A stretch of DNA of 18,339 nucleotides from Byssochlamys sp. IMV 00236 (taxonomy: Eukaryota > Ascomycota > Eurotiomycetes > Eurotiales > Thermoascaceae), in assembly GCA_001931875.2 (NCBI GenBank), contig MSJH02000167.1, positions 1 through 18,339 on the forward strand. Reading direction: 5' to 3'. The position numbers and the translations under genes were made by a program. The notes under the pieces are model-generated. The model was not told the DNA's origin and searched no databases. It was given only the letters and a program-made list of their open reading frames with translations. Below, piece after piece: positions 1 through 7,878 of the stretch. Positions within the stretch are counted from its first letter, which is position 1; each line of letters begins with the position of its first letter.

Positions 1-60
<60 letters not shown>
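1..60. repeat. 59-base homopolymer A run at window edge
   Basis: One T is followed by 59 consecutive A residues, then AT-rich sequence. It lies about 230 bp beyond the stop codon of the leftmost minus-strand gene. On that strand it reads as a long T tract, so it is not that gene's poly(A) tail. A genuine microsatellite, a retroposed poly(A) tail from the plus strand, or an assembly edge artefact would all look like this. Confidence 0.9.
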
Positions 61-61
<1 letters not shown>

Positions 62-288
62 ATGTAAATAATAGACAAGTATATTTATTGACAAACAAAG
101 GTAAAGAATGCAAGTAAATTATTAGAGCATCTTTTCCCGTTTCATTTTTTTTTTCTCCTTTTATAAAATATATAAAGTAAATAAAGTATAAAAATAATAA
201 AGATATAATAATAAATGATGATAATGATAATAAACTATTACACTAGTAAGTATTAAAGTTTAGCCAAATAAAGAATTAAGCGCTATTT

Positions 289-1731
289 TTAGTTGACTTT
301 CACAGCATTAGCAGGTGTTCCTGCAACTGCAGGGGCATCCAAAATAGGATCATGAGGTTGTTCTTGGTGTTCTTGTTCTTCAGAAGTAGAACCAGAAGCA
401 GCAGTAGCAGCAGTAGCCTTCTTCTTGGGAGAGATACCACGGAAGAGTTGAGTCAAACGACGGCCAAGAGGAGATGAGGCACGAACGGGCTTTTCTTCTT
501 GATGCTCAACTATATAAAAATATTAATATGATTTGCATTAAACACAACAAACAGTTACACTTGTCTACACGGCAATTCCTTTTAGAGCAAAAGGATATGT
601 ACGACATTTATAATGTGTAACTGGTTCACATTGTTGATAAACTTACCAGGAACATCAGCAGATTCATTATTTGATGTCACTGCAGGAGTCACTTCTTCAT
701 CATGGCTTGTAGTGGGTTCAGTGACTTCTTCTTTGTGTTCTGCAACAGGATGGTGTTCCTTCTTTTTATTGAAGAATTTACCAATAGAGGTACGCTTAAG
801 ATGATCAATCACATTATCTTTATGTTGTTCCTTTTGGGCCGAGGCTTCGGTTGACTCATTAGTTGTTGCAGCAGGCTGATCGGTTACAGGGCCAGTTGCA
901 GCGGCATTTTCATTAGTATTAGTATTATTAGCAGTAGTAGTGGTATTAGGCTCATCAGTTGTATTAGTAGTATTAGTAGTAGTGGTAGTATTAGCGGGTG
1001 TTACTTCAGGTTCATCTATATTGATAGATAAATTAAAATGTTATAAAGTTTGCTTATCTTTCAAGGTACCTTTGGCTGGTACGGGTGGAGCAGGCTCATC
1101 TGTCTTGTCACCTTCCTTTACGGGACTCTATTTACAACAATAATAAGTGTGAGTTTCAATAGATCAGGTTTTTAAAAATTAGGCGATTTGTCATTGTTGC
1201 TCATGATTTCGACAAAAAAGTCCGCCCATGTTTTTGATCTGACAAAGTACGACATCTTACCTTACTGCGGAACAATCCACCCAAGATAGATTTACGTTTC
1301 TCGCTCTTACTCTTGGGTTCTTCAGCAGCAGCAGGGGCAGCTTCAACTGGTTCAGCAGCCTCTGTCTGTTCAGGTTCTTCTGTAACAGGAGCAGATTCTT
1401 CCGTTACCGGTTTAGCAGGCTTCTTATCAGACACCTTTTTATCAACAAAATGCTTTGCTTTACCAAGAAGCAAGGAAAGACGCTTAGTCGTGTTTGATTT
1501 GGAAGGTGTAGGCTGAGGAGGGGCTTCGGTTGTTGCTGTAGGCTCTTCAGGAACAGCAGGTGCTTGTTTGATTTCTTCCTTTGGCTCTTCGGTTACAGCA
1601 GGAGCACCAGCTTCAGTGGATGCATTTTGAGTAGGTTCAGCAGTAGTGGTTGCTTGATTAGGGGCAACCTCATCAGGTTGAGTAGTAACAGTAGTGGTAA
1701 TGGTAGTAGATGTGGGTTCAGTAGAAGACAT
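289..1731 (-). CDS. Orphan Pro/Thr/Glu-rich protein with four basic KRxS modules
   Basis: Function unknown. Four exons join in frame (1731-1261, 1127-1070, 1015-647, 509-289) to give 372 aa. Donors are GTAAGA, GTACCT and GTAAGT and every acceptor is TAG; introns are 133, 54 and 137 nt. The start is the first ATG in frame. Most of the protein is disordered Thr/Pro/Glu/Ala-rich spacer with recurring EEP units. Four short basic-hydrophobic modules interrupt it: KRLSLLLGKAKHFVDKK (83-99), KRKSILGGLFRSK (145-157), KRTSIGKFFNKKK (250-262) and RRLTQLFRGISPKKK (316-330). Each has [KR]-R-x-[ST], then a hydrophobic face and a Lys/Arg cluster. This resembles basophilic (PKA/AGC) kinase sites on an amphipathic, possibly membrane-binding helix; that reading is inference. 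No signal peptide, TM segment or catalytic domain is visible. The modules loosely recall tails of fungal Meu6-type PH proteins, but no PH domain is present. Confidence 0.8.
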
Positions 1732-1987
1732 GTTTGGTAAACAAAGGAAAGAGAAAGAATGACACAAGAGAAAAAAACCGTTGAGAAATTTATCTCAAGC
1801 GGAGTTTACACGAAATAAGGTGGTTAAATTAATGTCACTTGACATTTTTTAGGCTCAAGATCTCTACTTCTAGAAGCAACTATCAGCTGCTTGTTCATTC
1901 AAAGCACACGTGATGCAGCATTGGTGTAACTTAATTCTGACGTTTGTTTATCTGACTTTTTATTTATTTCACAATGCATCACATACA
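1732..1987. promoter_or_regulatory. Promoter region of the orphan gene and 3' flank of RPL17
   Basis: Both flanking genes are on the minus strand, so these 256 bp hold the upstream region of the KRxS-module gene and the 3' flank of RPL17. No ORF, RNA gene or clear TATA box is visible. Confidence 0.4.
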
Positions 1988-2713
1988 TTAAGCCTTAACA
2001 GGACGGGTTTTACCAGCCAAGAGACGAGCATTACGGGCTAATTGACGAGCGTTGAGCTTGACAACCTTCTTGTCAGTAGCACGAGGAACAGCTTCTTCCT
2101 TTTCAGTAAGAATGACTTCAATGTGAGAAGGAGAAGACATGAAGGGGTTGATTCTACCGTGAGCACGGTAGGTACGACGACGGTGCTTGGGAGCTTGGTT
2201 GACAATGACACTGGAAATGAAGAGTTCTTCAACGTTCAAACCCTTGGCCTATAAATAAATAAGTATCTCTTCCTCGCACATTGATTATATCTTACCTCGG
2301 CGTTGCTTTCGGCGTTCTTCAAAAGGTCAAGAATGAACTTGACAGACTTGACGGGCCAGCGACCTTGAGTAGCACCGAATTCCTTGGCTTGAGCAGTACG
2401 ACCGACGCCACCGTTGAATCTGCGGAAAGGAATGCACTGCTTGTGTTCTTTGACGTTGTTGAGGTAAGCATAGGCCTTGCTCAACTTCATACCTTGAATA
2501 GCGACAGCAACTTCATGGGTGTTCTTAAACTATAAAAACTGTCAAACTCATCACGTCTTCCTTCCTTGGTGTACATCTCTACTTACGTGAACACGGAGAT
2601 AAGAACCTCTGGATTTAGCAGCTAAAGTATAGATGTAAGTATTTAGAATGTATACATATATTGATCAACTTACCCTTGGAAGGGTTGGCTGGAGTAGCAG
2701 CGTATCTGACCAT
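1988..2713 (-). CDS. RPL17: 60S ribosomal protein L17 (uL22)
   Basis: Universal uL22 protein, which lines the peptide exit tunnel of the large ribosomal subunit. Four exons (2713-2674, 2621-2587, 2529-2296, 2248-1988) give 189 aa, the usual eukaryotic length. Introns are 52, 57 and 47 nt with GTAAGT/GTAAGA donors and TAG acceptors. The start gives [13 protein letters not shown], the family N terminus. Diagnostic stretches include [15 protein letters not shown] across exons 2-3, [42 protein letters not shown] across exons 3-4, and [18 protein letters not shown], followed by a basic tail. The conserved core is intact and no oddity was seen. It is divergent to the RBM48-like gene across 393 bp. 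Confidence 0.97.
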
Positions 2714-3106
2714 ATTTTATAATACTCTATAAATATGAAAAAGATGGTCAGTTCATGATCTTCTCTTGCTCACTCTCTCTCTCTCTCTTTTTTTTTATTC
2801 CATCTGATGGTAGTTTTTTAATCTTATTTAATCCAATCTATATCCTTTTCGCTTTCATCCATCTATTTTCCCTCTCTTATATATTGATTATTTATGTGTT
2901 GTATACATACGTTTTTAATACGCACAGCAAAGAGAAAGATTCAACCATCGAACGCAGTGGATTGTTTACTATATCCCGTAGTGGGCAATATGAGGTCTCA
3001 CTATTCCATTTCAAGTCTCTCTTCCGGAATAATTGTCCGGACAATTCCCGGACTCTATTTTCTTCTCTTTACAGCTCCGGATTTTTTTCTTTTTTTTTTC
3101 TGTTGA
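2714..3106. promoter_or_regulatory. Shared divergent promoter RPL17/RBM48 with CCGGA cluster
   Basis: 393 bp between two divergent start codons, with no credible gene. It is pyrimidine-rich on the plus strand. It holds a CT microsatellite (about 2773-2788), one CCAAT box (2833-2837) and four CCGGA sites near the RBM48 start (3024, 3037, 3048, 3077). The second CCGGA is the centre of a perfect 16-bp palindrome, AATTGTCCGGACAATT, at 3031-3046. The first lies in the 8-bp palindrome TTCCGGAA at 3022-3029. These look like binding sites, but no factor is assigned. Confidence 0.55.
3031..3046. promoter_or_regulatory. Perfect 16-bp palindrome AATTGTCCGGACAATT
   Basis: Both strands read the same for 16 bases. 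It lies 60-75 bp upstream of the RBM48-like ATG, within a cluster of four CCGGA words. A dimeric transcription factor site is the simplest reading (inference). Confidence 0.5.
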
Positions 3107-3613
3107 ATGCATAAACCAGATTATCGGGAGCCCAAGACAGCAAAGACAACATGTGTGTATACAATATCTCAAGAGTCAAGATATTTGATTATAGAGAATA
3201 TACCATCTTTAGGTGTTATTAATGAGCTCATAAAACTATGCCAACAGTATGGTGATATAGAAGAATATAAGCCATTAGATCATTATCCTACTTCAACAGC
3301 AGAAATTGATGTTGTCTGGATAAAATATATGAATATAGCATCAGCTAGAATGGCCAAACGTAAACTAGATGAAAAACCATTCTTTGCTAATATGCTGAGA
3401 GTAAATTATGCACCAGAGTATGAATCATTCGAAGATATAAGATCAAAGTTTAATGATAGAATAACCTCAATATCAAAGAGGTTAAATCATACATTTAATA
3501 ATAGAAAAAGGAAAAGACAGTCAAAAGACCAAGATGCTGTTACTATTACAGTTGCTACCAATGAAGATGCTTCACATAAAGAATCGCAAGCCAAAACACG
3601 AAGACGTATATGA
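3107..3613 (+). CDS. RBM48: RBM48-like RRM protein (minor spliceosome)
   Basis: Intronless, 168 aa. One RNA recognition motif spans about residues 25-105: strand RYLIIENIP, helix VINELIKLCQQYG, IEEYKPLD, then WIKYMNIASARMAKRKLDEK and LRVNYAPEYE. The family signature is the pairing of an N-terminal PDYREP...VYTISQESRYL stretch with a YAPEYE-type end of the RRM. The RRRI C terminus also matches my recollection of animal RBM48. RBM48 works with ARMC7 and is needed for splicing of U12-type introns in plants and vertebrates (established knowledge). This copy lacks the long tail of animal RBM48 and ends in a short basic Lys/Arg region (about 132-168). The ATG at 3107 is chosen because the conserved N-terminal motif follows at once. 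Assignment is by remembered family similarity. Confidence 0.85.
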   Translation: MHKPDYREPKTAKTTCVYTISQESRYLIIENIPSLGVINELIKLCQQYGDIEEYKPLDHYPTSTAEIDVVWIKYMNIASARMAKRKLDEKPFFANMLRVNYAPEYESFEDIRSKFNDRITSISKRLNHTFNNRKRKRQSKDQDAVTITVATNEDASHKESQAKTRRRI

Positions 3614-3882
3614 TCTCATAATAAAGACAATACATATTTAGTAACTGTTTAAGCCACAGAAGAGACAACAATTTTCACTAATCGGGCTTTGTTGTCTGCT
3701 CTTTTTTTTTTTTTTCTTTTTTTTTCTTTTTACTATGCCTTGCTTATAATAACTTTATTTACCTCTTTTCTTCCCTTTTTATTTTCCTTGTTCGTTTTCT
3801 TATCTTTTTTTCTTCTTCTTCTTTGCTTTATTTATTGTGTATTGTAGAAACATAAAAGGCTACAGCTAAAGTGTACCCAACC
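3614..3882. promoter_or_regulatory. Intergenic: RBM48 3' end and T-rich promoter of next gene
   Basis: 269 bp holding the 3' flank of the RBM48-like gene and then long T and CT runs (about 3700-3825) just upstream of the ATG at 3883. Similar T-rich leaders occur before other genes here. No RNA gene seen. Confidence 0.4.
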
Positions 3883-4395
3883 ATGGTCCTTGATTTTGTA
3901 CCCAATCGTTCTACCAGTCCCCATTTTATACCCTCAACCTTGGAAGAGAAAAAACGTTGGTCTGATACAAAAAAGAATAGAAAATATGGTCTTGACCCAT
4001 TTGCCGGCATGAACTCTTCTGTGAATTATGAACAAGAGATCGAAAAGCTTAAACAGCAAATCGTCAAAAAGAAGCTTCCTCCAAAGAAAACACCCACTCT
4101 TTCACGCTCTACTTCGCCTGATTCCTCTGACGCTGAATCAGTCAGTTCTGATCATGTCTCTGAAGCTGAAAAGGCCCGCTTCTTGGCTTTCGTCCGCAGC
4201 TGGACAGGTGACTGGAAAGGAGGTTGGGGTGCGGGTACAGTCGAGTTTAGTACCGGTTCGCTTTGGTCAGATCAGTCCCCTTGGAATGCAACCATCATCG
4301 CTCGTCCTCATTCAACCACAAAGAATCATTTGCAGCAAGAATCAACATTCAACAGTTTAGATCATTACGATCTTTACTCTCCATGGAAACATTAG
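3883..4395 (+). CDS. Small Trp-rich protein of unknown function
   Basis: Not recognised. Intronless, 170 aa. The first ATG (3883) sits in a strong ACCATGG context; the open frame upstream has only a GTG. The N terminus is polar and basic (EEKKRWSDTKKNRKYGLDPF). A short Lys/Glu/Gln helix follows (YEQEIEKLKQQIVKKK, about 49-64, possibly coiled coil). Next come a Ser/Pro linker with acidic Ser clusters (about 72-95) and a dense aromatic segment, RFLAFVRSWTGDWKGGWGAG through LWSDQSPWNATIIARP (about 102-144), with five Trp. No TM segment, signal peptide or catalytic motif. Codon use and intact length argue for a real gene, and the Trp-rich block is the part most likely to be conserved. Confidence 0.7.
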   Translation: MVLDFVPNRSTSPHFIPSTLEEKKRWSDTKKNRKYGLDPFAGMNSSVNYEQEIEKLKQQIVKKKLPPKKTPTLSRSTSPDSSDAESVSSDHVSEAEKARFLAFVRSWTGDWKGGWGAGTVEFSTGSLWSDQSPWNATIIARPHSTTKNHLQQESTFNSLDHYDLYSPWKH

Positions 4396-4644
4396 ACAAC
4401 TCATAACACTATCTCATATTTACCAATGTATACAGTTCTCATTTTAACCCCCCTTTATCTTTTTACCTATTTTAGGATCTCCTTTGTGTTTATTGTTCAT
4501 CATCCTTAATTCTATCTTTTATTTTCTTTATTTTTTTACATATACACACACCCACTTTTACACCCGCACATAACACTTACACACAAACACATATATATCT
4601 TTCATTTTAATAAAGCAATTGTCATTTTTATTTTTATTATATTC
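4396..4644. other. Convergent intergenic region, no gene
   Basis: 249 bp between two converging stop codons. It is T-rich, then CA-rich (about 4541-4600), with AATAAA-like words near 4610 that could serve as poly(A) signals for the plus-strand gene. Nothing else seen. Confidence 0.5.
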
Positions 4645-6221
4645 TTAATCACAATCTTCTGTGTAATTTGCAGGGAAAAAGCCACGCCTATTACCTATTT
4701 CTCCTTCCCACCAACAATTTCTATCGGGTAATTTTTTGGTAACAATTATATGATCTCCTGCTGAAAAAGACAGATCATTAGGTCGTGTTGCTGAATAGTC
4801 ATATTTGGCTATCACTAGAGAGAATGGCACGTTGTTACTATTGGTTGTATGTTCTAATGCACCTTGATGCAATGGTGTACTAGCAGTAGTAATAGTAGTA
4901 GTCTTTTCAAAAGGTGATGTAAAAGAATGTCTGTCATAAGTAGTTGGTCCAGAAAGATGCTTAGTCTCATTGACAAAAGATGGCCCAGGAGAATAATCAT
5001 CGTGAGTTATTACTGCGTTTGGACGATGCTTGATATCATTGGTGTATGGCATGATGTTGTTTGATATTGGCTGAGGGGATGGTAGAGGTTTACTCCATCT
5101 AGTATGAAATGAACTAGCATAATCTGATGTATTCAGTCGAGACTGATCATCGCGTATGACGGAATCGTAGGAAGGTGGTGCATCTTCAAAATCGCTTCTA
5201 TGACGCTGAAGTGAGAATCTTGGGGCTGATGGTACTTGTGCTGGTGGTGCCGGTGGGGCTATATGAGAAATACGTTGTACTTTTCGTCCGGCACCTAATG
5301 CTTCTAGTTTATTATATAATGGCTCCGCTATGGCCGGCGGGGGAACAGCACCAGTCAAGATCTCTCGAGCACTGATGGGTCGTCCGTAGAATGCCGTATT
5401 TGTTCCAACTCTTTCTGAAATTTTAGATCCTTCCATTGAGTAACCAAAATAGAAACCTTTGGATGAACTATAGGAATAGGTGGCAGCGATATGATCTCTT
5501 GACATGGAAGTTGATACATCCGCACTTCGGCCATAAGGACCAGCGGCAATAGATACACCAACACCCAAACTCAGCTGGCCCCCGCCATCGATGAATGCTT
5601 TGACTGCGGCTCGGTAATTCATCACAATGATTGAGTCAATCACTTCTCCTCCAAACATTTGGCCTAACCCCTATATATGCATATATGTTATTATTGTTAT
5701 AAACATGAGTGAGTGTATTAAAAAGAAGAAATTTACAAAAGATGAGATAGATATTCCTGAAGGTGCTGACCAACCTACAATCAAAGAAAGTTAACTCGTG
5801 TTCATTGATACTCTTATAAAATGATGTTACTGCCGTCAGGAAGTCTACATCGAAAATGAGAAAGTTGTCATACAATGACTCTCTATCTTTGTACCTTGCA
5901 ATGATGATGCCTGTTCCGCCTTTGATAGAAAGTGCCATACCGACACGAATCAGTCGTATGAAGAGCAGTCCATGAGCGTTTTGTAATATTACTTGTGGTA
6001 TAAGTGCCTTTAAATCTTTATTCTTTGCTGTATCTAAAGTTCCAAATGAGTCTTTGCTGCACTATATGTCATTTTTCATAGCCATTGTTGTAACATTTAC
6101 TTGTAAATAAATCCAATATTTGAACGGCTTGTTGTACATCATCTGTTATGAACCATTAGATAATATGTCATCATTCATGCTTGCTCTTACCGCATAACTC
6201 TTTAGGACTTCTTTTGGGCAT
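4645..6221 (-). CDS. SYLF-SH3 domain protein (Ysc84/Lsb3/SH3YL1 family)
   Basis: Family proteins bind phosphoinositides and actin through SYLF and recruit actin regulators through SH3 at endocytic patches (established for yeast Lsb3/Ysc84). Six exons (6221-6191, 6142-6101, 6033-5895, 5844-5831, 5774-5737, 5670-4645) give 429 aa. SYLF covers about 1-215: start MPKRSPKELC, then IPQVILQNAHGL, KGGTGIIIARLPDGSWSAPS, LGQMFGGEVIDSIIVMN, AAGPYGRSADV, EGSKISERVGTNTAFYG. The linker has Pro-rich stretches and a PPSY (PPxY) motif at 253-256, a possible Rsp5/Nedd4 site. SH3 is the C-terminal 57 residues: AKYDYSA, DLSFSAGD, CWWEGE, GFFPANY. Exon 4 is only 14 nt and encodes LPDGS in the most conserved part of SYLF. 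The alignment to the family has no gaps over exons 2-6, which supports the splice model. Confidence 0.93.
5831..5844 (-). other. 14-nt microexon within the SYLF gene
   Basis: Preceded by GATGTAG (acceptor) and followed by GTAACA (donor). It joins GCA-AG to GT-TGG and restores ARLPDGSWSAPS, the family consensus. Skipping it shifts the frame (14 is not a multiple of 3) and loses WSAPS. No other GT/AG pair I tried keeps the SYLF frame. Flanking introns are 50 and 56 nt. Confidence 0.88.
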
Positions 6222-6389
6222 GCTTTCTATTAAAACAGAAAAAAAAGGCGATTATGCACAAAATTTTGTTAATTTCTTGGCTTAAGAAATAAAGGCTTAG
6301 ATTTAAACGATTGGTAGCTGATATTTAATTTGTTACACTGAAAATGCAAAGATATTTCATCACCTTGTAAAACCCTTTTTTCTTTCTTT
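6222..6389. promoter_or_regulatory. 168-bp divergent promoter SYLF-SH3 / ArfGAP with CCAAT box
   Basis: The start codons of two membrane-traffic genes face away from each other across 168 bp. One ATTGG word (6310-6314, a CCAAT box on the minus strand) lies mid-interval. CCAAT is the NF-Y/HAP target, and an NF-YB gene occurs elsewhere in this window. No TATA box at a usual distance. Confidence 0.5.
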
Positions 6390-7807
6390 ATGTCACACAT
6401 AAACACAAAAAAGCAGGAAGAAAAGAATCTAGAGCAAGTTCATCATGATTAAAAAAAGGCTCCTAATCTAATTTGAAACATTAGGCGAATAAAGAAGTTG
6501 TTGCTTCTTCCAGAAAACAAGAAATGCTTTGATTGTCCAACAAGAGTAAGAAAAGACATGCAATGAAGTAACTATAACTAAATGCATGCTCCAATAGAGT
6601 CCTTTCTTTGTCAATGTGAGTATTCAAACGTTTATCTGTGCTCGATGTTCTGGCTTAGTGTAAGTTTAAGTAAAGCTATAGGGACTTGTGTTTATTGTTT
6701 TTATCTTAGTCGAGAAGTTGGCCATAGAGTTAAATCTATTTCTGCAAGCAAATTTTCTGAGCCTGAAGTGGTTGCACTCGAGCATGGAGGCAATGAAGTT
6801 GCTCGCACGATATGGCTAAGTACTTACAACATGTCTACGCCTGATCCAGAAACAGATGGTGATGTAAGAATGTTTATGAGGCAAAAGTATTATGAACAAA
6901 AGTGGCTGGATAGAAAAAAGGGTGTAGAGCATGCTGAACGAGTAAAGCAGATTATTACCAAAATGTATTCGGATCGAGAGAAGCAGACAGAAAAACCAAA
7001 AGAAAAGCATCAGAGTATGAATGAGAGCATTAGTACTAGTAATAGCAGCAATAGTAGTAGTAGTAGTGGCAGTAATAGCAGTAATAGTAACAATAGACCC
7101 AAGATGGTTCCAACCGCATCATGGGTAGATGATAATGTACCCATTGCCCTGATTTCAACCGTACAGAGTCAACTGCCAAACCTGACCAGTACTGAACAGA
7201 TAAAGAAGTTGACAACTACAAATATAGATCACTTACTACTAAATGATGTAAGCTCAGACTGTCAACACATTAATAGTAACAATACTAATCCCTATTTGTA
7301 TAGAACATGATGCTTTCTCCTAAATCACCTACATTTGCCCATAATGCATCTAAACGACAACAGAATAACGATATATTTAGCGAATTAGCAGATCTTGACC
7401 CACCTACTTCTCCAAGTAAACCTATTTATTCTGGTGGTATCTTACAACCTCAGTCACCCTCATCACCCAGTACGCCTAGTCTGCCAAGTAATAATAACAT
7501 ATAATCAAATGAATGACTAAACTTATATCTTTATATTTATAGATAACAATGGCATAATCAAACCAGCTATGCCTACTACAACAATAAATCATAATAATAA
7601 CAATAATGATCCTTATGCAGCCTTACGTGATTTATCATTTTCACGAAATACAACCAATAATACTAGTCATGGTAAGTGTGAAGAGGAGATACACTGTATA
7701 TACATTAACACCTCTTCATTTTTTATATATCACACACGAAATCAGTAATGAACAATAATAACAGTAATACAATGTTTAGTGATTTAGATCCATTATATAA
7801 ACGATAA
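6390..7807 (+). CDS. AGFG-like ArfGAP domain protein
   Basis: Likely Arf GTPase-activating protein. Seven exons: 6390-6437, 6498-6545, 6598-6659, 6710-7247, 7304-7487, 7543-7671, 7746-7807; 356 aa. The ArfGAP zinc finger has C26-x2-C29-x16-C46-x2-C49-x4-R54, where R54 is the expected arginine finger. GHRVKSIS then GNEVARTIWL and FMRQKYYEQKW are closer to AGFG1/Hrb than to AGE2 or GCS1. A Lys/Glu-rich helix (about 109-140), a Ser/Asn tract (about 145-168) and an Asn-rich tail follow. Instead of FG repeats, the last three exons each carry an acidic Leu motif: DIFSELADLDP, DPYAALRDL and MFSDLDPLYKR. Exon 1 starts MSHINTKKQEEKN, as AGFG proteins do. The exon 2 acceptor is ambiguous by 3 nt (AAGAAG), so one Lys may be added. 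The intron 1 donor, GTTCAT, is weak. Confidence 0.88.
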
Positions 7808-7878
7808 TATCTTTTTTTTTTCTTTCTTTCTTTCTACATACACCAAACACATGCTTCTTTGCTTTTCTTTTTTATAAT
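7808..7878. other. 71-bp convergent intergenic gap with T tract
   Basis: Stop codons of the ArfGAP gene (+) and the TFIIA gene (-) are only 71 bp apart. The gap is T- and CTTT-rich, so the two 3' UTRs almost certainly overlap as antisense ends. Confidence 0.6.

Noticed and set aside
585..600. ATATCCTTTT on the minus strand within intron 3 of the KRxS-module gene, matching the AT-AC U12 donor consensus
   Set aside because: It lies inside a U2-type intron with good GTAAGT/TAG ends. No TTCCTTAAC-type branch site or AC acceptor follows, and the exon join without it is in frame.
1201..1260. Extension of exon 1 of the KRxS-module gene to a stop at 1201
   Set aside because: The AAG|GTAAGA donor at 1260 is strong, and splicing gives a continuous frame through three more exons with two further modules.
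2755..3114. 119-aa plus-strand frame before RBM48
   Set aside because: Its composition is driven by pyrimidine-rich promoter DNA (Phe, Leu, Ser). No domain is seen and it overlaps the shared promoter.
3871..3882. Four-codon N-terminal extension of the Trp-rich protein
   Set aside because: It needs a GTG start; the ATG at 3883 has a strong context.
5636..5938. 100-aa minus-strand frame upstream of the SYLF exon 6
   Set aside because: It is exon 3 running into introns 3-5; read straight through it loses the conserved LPDGSWSAPS.
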